10,893 bases of DNA from an uncultured Clostridia bacterium. GTDB taxonomy: Bacteria; Bacillota; Clostridia; UMGS1883. Below are positions 7,577 through 10,893 of the stretch, one piece after another (the stretch's first letter is position 1; each line of letters begins with the position of its first letter). The notes beneath the pieces are model-generated. The model saw nothing but the letters and a program-made list of their open reading frames with translations. It was not told where the DNA came from and searched no databases. The stretch is taken from the NCBI GenBank assembly GCA_947629615.1, contig CANRER010000188.1, positions 1 through 10,893 on the forward strand. The letters are read 5' to 3'. The position numbers and the translations under genes were made by a program.

Positions 7577-8185
7577 TTATACAAAGCCGTGGCGGGTTTC
7601 GTCGTCATATATCCGAATAAATTTTTTATACTCCTTCGAGTCCTTTGACATCGGCGCTTTTATTATGACGTTTCTGTAGAGCGCGTAATCGGTTTCTATC
7701 ACTGACTCGCTTTTATCCCACACGTTCAGCGCGGCCGTGCGCACCTCGGCATTGGGAAATTCTTCCTTTACCCTTTCGACGACCCTGCTCATGGAATGTC
7801 CCGTATCAACCGAATCGTCCACTACCAGTATCCTTAATATATCCTCCGCCTTAACGCTGTTTTTTCCCTCGTGAAATTCCACTTTTCTTTCGCTTTTTTT
7901 GCCGTGCACACCCGTCTTAAGCTCTGCGGAAATCAGCATATTTCTCACAAAATTCGGCATTACCGACAAGAGCGGCCCCGCCAATTTTTTTATCCCGTTC
8001 CCGCTGCGCACCGCCTCGACGCCTATAACCGGCACATTAAATACCCTTGTCATCGGCCTCGCGATAAGGTACCCCGCCTTTGCCACATAAACCAGCGCGT
8101 CCGGGCGGTATTCCTCCTTTATGCGGCCTGCCCATTTCTCGCATTTATTTTCCAAGCTTTCTACGGATAATTCCATACAGTTCAT
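7577..8185 (-). CDS. Type I phosphoribosyltransferase-like protein
   Basis: This 202-residue soluble protein carries the diagnostic PRPP-binding loop of type I phosphoribosyltransferases, ILVVDDSVDTGHSM (119-132), with the two acidic residues Asp123-Asp124 and the small-residue DTGHS turn. Residues 28-48 (PDALVYVAKAGYLIARPMTRV) resemble the first core strand and loop (the KxG pyrophosphate-loop position) of this fold. The insert at about 50-115, where the acceptor-specific hood would lie, is basic and unlike purine or pyrimidine salvage enzymes that I recognise. The gene lies inside a polysaccharide operon and overlaps the PHP gene by 41 bases. The ATG at 8185 is chosen because GGAGGG lies at 8193-8198; an ATG at 8176 would shorten it by three residues. 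Known family chemistry is transfer of 5-phosphoribose from PRPP; the acceptor here is unknown. A glycan acceptor is my inference from context. Confidence 0.85.
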   Translation of the reverse strand: MNCMELSVESLENKCEKWAGRIKEEYRPDALVYVAKAGYLIARPMTRVFNVPVIGVEAVRSGNGIKKLAGPLLSVMPNFVRNMLISAELKTGVHGKKSERKVEFHEGKNSVKAEDILRILVVDDSVDTGHSMSRVVERVKEEFPNAEVRTAALNVWDKSESVIETDYALYRNVIIKAPMSKDSKEYKKFIRIYDDETRHGFV

Positions 8186-8861
8186 GATAATTCCCTCCGG
8201 CCAGCAATTTAACGGCTCTGGCTGCCCTTGTGATGTGGTGGCAGAACCTCAGACAAGGCTTTTTTACAAGCTCCGCCCCCCGAACGGCCTCGATAAACGC
8301 GGCCGGGCTGTCCGGCGCGATTTTTACATTCATATAGTTGCGCCCCGCCTCGAAAGCGGTGTGAGCGTCTGAGCCCACGACCTTCGTCAAGCCGTATTTT
8401 TCCGCGATGGAATTTTGCTTTTCCGAAAACTCGCCGCGCACGTTTCTTCCGTTGTGACATTCGATGCAGTCAATCTTATGCGCGTTTTCTTTTACGGCGT
8501 CCTCGCTTAATACGGTTTTCGCCCTTTTTTCGTCATACGGGTGCGGCACGTAAACAATTCCGCCCTGCGCCTTTATCGCGTCTATCGTTTCGCCGGGCGG
8601 CATCATCGGTTCAATCGGGCTTTTGAGGAACAGCCCGATAACCTCGCCGCGGCTCGTCATAATCTCTTCGCCGACGATAACCTTGATTTTATCTCCCCGC
8701 TCGCGGCAGTATTTCTGAAATTCCGCCGCGCCCGCGATGTTATTATGCTCGGTTACGGCTATATAATCTATCCCGCGCCGCCTGCACCTTGCGTAAAGGG
8801 CGCCGAAGCTCAGCAGGCTGTCGTGAGAAAATTTTGTGTGAACGTGTATTTCTAACCTCAT
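8145..8861 (-). CDS. PHP-domain metal-dependent phosphoesterase
   Basis: This 238-residue protein has all the metal-binding motifs of the PHP (polymerase and histidinol phosphatase) family in order: HVHTKFSHDS (His6, His8, Asp14), TEHNN (Glu38-His39), GEE (64-66), PHPY (His107), ECHNGR (Glu134, His136) and GSDAHT (Asp165, His167). It should be a soluble, di- or trinuclear metal phosphoesterase. The motif spacing resembles the stand-alone TrpH/YciV group, which acts on nucleotide and nucleic-acid phosphates, more than the CpsB/YwqE capsule tyrosine phosphatases, and I see no tyrosine kinase gene here. Its ATG overlaps the acyltransferase stop in ATGA (8858-8861), with only a weak upstream GAGAA, so translation is probably coupled. 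Its tail overlaps the phosphoribosyltransferase start. Removal of the 5-phosphate left after phosphoribosyl transfer is a plausible role, but the substrate is unknown. Confidence 0.9.
   Translation of the reverse strand: MRLEIHVHTKFSHDSLLSFGALYARCRRRGIDYIAVTEHNNIAGAAEFQKYCRERGDKIKVIVGEEIMTSRGEVIGLFLKSPIEPMMPPGETIDAIKAQGGIVYVPHPYDEKRAKTVLSEDAVKENAHKIDCIECHNGRNVRGEFSEKQNSIAEKYGLTKVVGSDAHTAFEAGRNYMNVKIAPDSPAAFIEAVRGAELVKKPCLRFCHHITRAARAVKLLAGGNYHELYGIIRRKLGK
8193..8198 (-). promoter_or_regulatory. Ribosome binding site of the phosphoribosyltransferase, inside the PHP coding region
   Basis: GGAGGG on the minus strand lies 7 bases before the ATG at 8185 and inside the last codons of the PHP gene. 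It fixes the start at 8185 and shows that the 41-base gene overlap is real rather than an over-extended start. Ribosomes ending the PHP gene pass over this site, so the two products are likely to be made in linked amounts. Confidence 0.7.
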
Positions 8862-9934
8862 AAAGCATTCTCAACCCCACGACGGCTTTTTCGTTCCGAC
8901 AAATAGGTGACGGGCTTAAAAAACAGACCGTGTATGTTCAGCTTTTTGCATACCAGCGAGAAAAGTATCGGCACGGCTGTGCTTATTACGAAATTCAGCG
9001 CAACGCTCAAAGCATAATTGTTAAGTATAAAATCGGGGAATACCGCTCTGGCTCCCGAGGTAAACACACAGTGCAGCACATATATTTCCAAGCAATATCG
9101 GCCGCAAAGCTCAAGCAAGCGGTTTTCTCCCAAAGGCTTCAATTTCTTAAAAGCGCACCATAACGCCTGCGATATTCCGAGCGCAATAATCATGCTTGCG
9201 CCCATAACGTCGCCTATCGTATCGGTCAAGGTCAACAAAAGCAGCGTCGCGCCGACAAGGAACATAATTGCCGCCGCTGCTCCGTTTTCAAAAAATCCGC
9301 CGTTGTTTTTTCTGCACATTATTCCCAGATAAAAGAAAAATATAAAATACATAAATCTGTGCAGCTCAAACAAAGACGTCGATACAAAAAAGCTCAACAG
9401 GCTGACGACAACCGAAACAGCCAAAATCAGCCGATTGTCGGCTCGGCAAAGCCTTTTGACGGAAAAAATCAAATAATAAAATATAAGTATATACAGGTAC
9501 CAATAGGGCGATATGGGCTTAAATGCTATCAATAAAATATCGGATATTGACGTTTTTGCATTGGTAAACCGCCCGCAGAGAACCTTGAACAGGCCAAAGG
9601 CAACGCTAAAGACAATGTACATTACCGTTAAATTCAGTGTCTGTCGGTACAAGCGGCCTTTTTTAGGCTTTCCGCCTTCGTCGAAATACGCCATATAATA
9701 TAAGTATCCGCTTATTATCATGAACAACGCCATGTGAAACGAATAAAGTACTTCATGCACAATAGGCATGCTTTTGCTCGAAGGGTACATACCTGCGCTA
9801 AGATACCCGTCCGTCACATGGCCGAGCACCACGCAAAGTATCGCAAAGCCCTTGAGCGAATCTATATACTTTAACCTGCGCCGCTGCGGCGGCGCGCTTA
9901 AAGCGTTGTTTTCAGCGGCTGCTTCGTTTAACAT
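8858..9934 (-). CDS. Acyltransferase-3 family membrane O-acyltransferase
   Basis: This 358-residue integral membrane protein belongs to the acyltransferase-3 family (OafA/WecH-like, PF01757), which puts acetyl, succinyl or similar groups on sugars. The signature start RLKYIDSLKGFAILCVVLGH (20-39) contains the conserved Asp25 and catalytic-type His39, followed by YSFHMALFMIISGYLYY (64-80) and SPYWYLYILIFYYL. About ten hydrophobic segments follow, and a basic tail ends it. Length is typical for members without an extra SGNH domain. Start ATG at 9934 has AAGGAG at 9941-9946, and the gene lies 24 bases after the nucleotidyltransferase gene and overlaps the PHP gene by four bases. It most likely acetylates a repeat-unit sugar; the acyl donor and target cannot be told from sequence. 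Confidence 0.92.
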   Translation of the reverse strand: MLNEAAAENNALSAPPQRRRLKYIDSLKGFAILCVVLGHVTDGYLSAGMYPSSKSMPIVHEVLYSFHMALFMIISGYLYYMAYFDEGGKPKKGRLYRQTLNLTVMYIVFSVAFGLFKVLCGRFTNAKTSISDILLIAFKPISPYWYLYILIFYYLIFSVKRLCRADNRLILAVSVVVSLLSFFVSTSLFELHRFMYFIFFFYLGIMCRKNNGGFFENGAAAAIMFLVGATLLLLTLTDTIGDVMGASMIIALGISQALWCAFKKLKPLGENRLLELCGRYCLEIYVLHCVFTSGARAVFPDFILNNYALSVALNFVISTAVPILFSLVCKKLNIHGLFFKPVTYLSERKSRRGVENAL

Positions 9935-9958
9935 AACAGGCTCCTTAACGTCCGATTA

Positions 9959-10893
9959 TCATTTGTCATACAAATTCAATTCTTCCATCCACTTATCCCG
10001 CTTTTCGGAAAACTCCGCGCTGCCCTTAAAGCCCTTAAGCATTTGCTTAATGCTGTATCCGTAGTGCTTTTTCGCGTAAAACAAGCGGTGCACCCACGCC
10101 ACGGGCAGAAGAAAGGGATATTTTTTCAGGTATGTATATCTGTAATCAAGCATTTTGACGGTCGGGAAGAACATTCTCCGCACAAAGCCGACCTTATCCT
10201 CATGCTTGGCGGCTTGGGTTATCATCACGTTGTCCTTCATCGCGCCGAACACGCCGCCGTTGAGCGCGTATTCCATAAACCGCTCGGACTCCGCCCACTC
10301 AATATCCGTTTCAACGCCGAAATATTTCTTCACCGCGTTAAGTATATAAACATAGGCGTTTTCAAAATGCTGCTCCGCGCATACGCCGCGCACAAAGCCG
10401 AAGTCTATATCCGCGCCGTATCTTCGCACATAAAGCGCAATATCGAGCAGACTGCGTAATCCCGCTCCCTCGCGAACCATGTGCTTACCGAAATGGAGCA
10501 TTAAGTGCGCGAGCATATATGACGGCTCAAGCGTCAAAGCTCCGTTATCGGAACGCATGGTGTTAAGCGGGATTTGCTTGTCCCACTCAAGGCAGTTGAC
10601 GCGAAATTCCTCCTCAAGGGTGAAGAAAATCTCCCAAAAGTGGCGGCCTTTCCTTGCGTCAATCCCCATGCTTTCCTCGGTTATGCGGTAGCCCTCGGCG
10701 GCAAAAAGCTCCCTTACCCGCGCGAGCTTGTCCTTTTCCACAAACACATCAAAATCTCCCATTGTGCGCAAGGTGTCGGTAGGGTATAAACTGCGCACGA
10801 CAACGCCCTTAAGGCAGACGGGCTCAAGGCCGTTTTGCCTCAGAAGCTCAATCATGCGGTCGAACTCGTCGTAGCGTTCGCCCATAAGCATGG
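9959..10893 (-). CDS. Nucleotidyltransferase-fold protein (NTP_transf_5-like), 5' end cut by window edge
   Basis: At least 310 residues are visible, and the frame is open to the window edge. It resembles the uncharacterised nucleotidyltransferase family PF14907. Counting from the ATG at 10891, LKGVVVRSLYP (28-38) is followed by TMGDFDVFVEKDKL (43-56), where GDxD (Asp46, Asp48) is the metal-binding pair of polymerase-beta-like nucleotidyltransferases. A later acidic strand, FRVNCLEWD (96-104), may give the third carboxylate. A mostly helical C-terminal half contains MLAHLMLHFGKHMV. Family members I recall usually have roughly 60 residues before the LKG block, against about 27 here, so the true start probably lies outside the window. 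The family recurs in polysaccharide and peptide-modification loci, with no reaction known to me. Transfer of a nucleotidyl or phosphosugar group in repeat-unit building is only a guess. Confidence 0.8.
   Translation of the reverse strand, partial: MLMGERYDEFDRMIELLRQNGLEPVCLKGVVVRSLYPTDTLRTMGDFDVFVEKDKLARVRELFAAEGYRITEESMGIDARKGRHFWEIFFTLEEEFRVNCLEWDKQIPLNTMRSDNGALTLEPSYMLAHLMLHFGKHMVREGAGLRSLLDIALYVRRYGADIDFGFVRGVCAEQHFENAYVYILNAVKKYFGVETDIEWAESERFMEYALNGGVFGAMKDNVMITQAAKHEDKVGFVRRMFFPTVKMLDYRYTYLKKYPFLLPVAWVHRLFYAKKHYGYSIKQMLKGFKGSAEFSEKRDKWMEELNLYDK

Noticed and set aside
8145..8861. PHP protein as a CpsB/YwqE-type capsule tyrosine phosphatase
   Set aside because: The motif set looks closer to TrpH/YciV-type phosphoesterases, and no tyrosine kinase or chain-length regulator gene lies in the window.
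1..10893. tRNA, rRNA, CRISPR, insertion sequence, riboswitch or terminator within the block
   Set aside because: All junctions between genes are under 50 bases, and I found no repeat array, inverted repeat with a T-run or RNA gene pattern by reading both strands.

Overview
The window is one densely packed block of eleven genes, all read on the minus strand (right to left). It belongs to a Wzx/Wzy-type surface polysaccharide (capsule, exopolysaccharide or O-antigen-like) biosynthesis locus. Strong GGAGG-type ribosome binding sites before nearly every gene, the enzyme families present and the mixed base composition suggest a Gram-positive-type anaerobe of the Clostridia (Firmicutes), perhaps a gut species. 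That assignment is inference from style; no phylogenetic marker gene is present.

In transcription order (right to left): a nucleotidyltransferase-fold protein cut by the right edge (9959-10893); an integral membrane acyltransferase-3 (8858-9934); a PHP-domain phosphoesterase (8145-8861); a type I phosphoribosyltransferase (7577-8185); a family 2 glycosyltransferase (6587-7561); a DUF4422 putative glycosyltransferase (5738-6556); a Wzy-like polymerase (4478-5716); a polysaccharide pyruvyl transferase (3305-4429); an iron-sulfur protein of the coenzyme F420 hydrogenase beta-subunit family (2124-3308); a Wzx-like flippase (719-2119); and the first part of UDP-galactopyranose mutase glf, frame-disrupted and cut by the left edge (1-689).

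Gaps between genes are 4 to 48 bases, two junctions are ATGA overlaps and one is a 41-base overlap. I see no terminator, internal promoter, RNA gene, insertion sequence, repeat array or CRISPR. The whole window therefore looks like the interior of a single operon whose promoter lies beyond the right edge.

A working model: the cytoplasmic enzymes build a repeat unit on a lipid carrier (GT2, DUF4422, possibly a ribosyl-transfer pair made of the phosphoribosyltransferase and PHP protein). The unit is decorated with acyl and pyruvyl groups, and may contain galactofuranose supplied by Glf. Wzx flips it and Wzy polymerises it. The initiating sugar-phosphate transferase, chain-length regulator and remaining transferases would lie outside the window.

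The two points most worth a second look are the PHP plus phosphoribosyltransferase couple, which could be an unrecognised route to ribofuranose in a glycan, and the frame break in glf.
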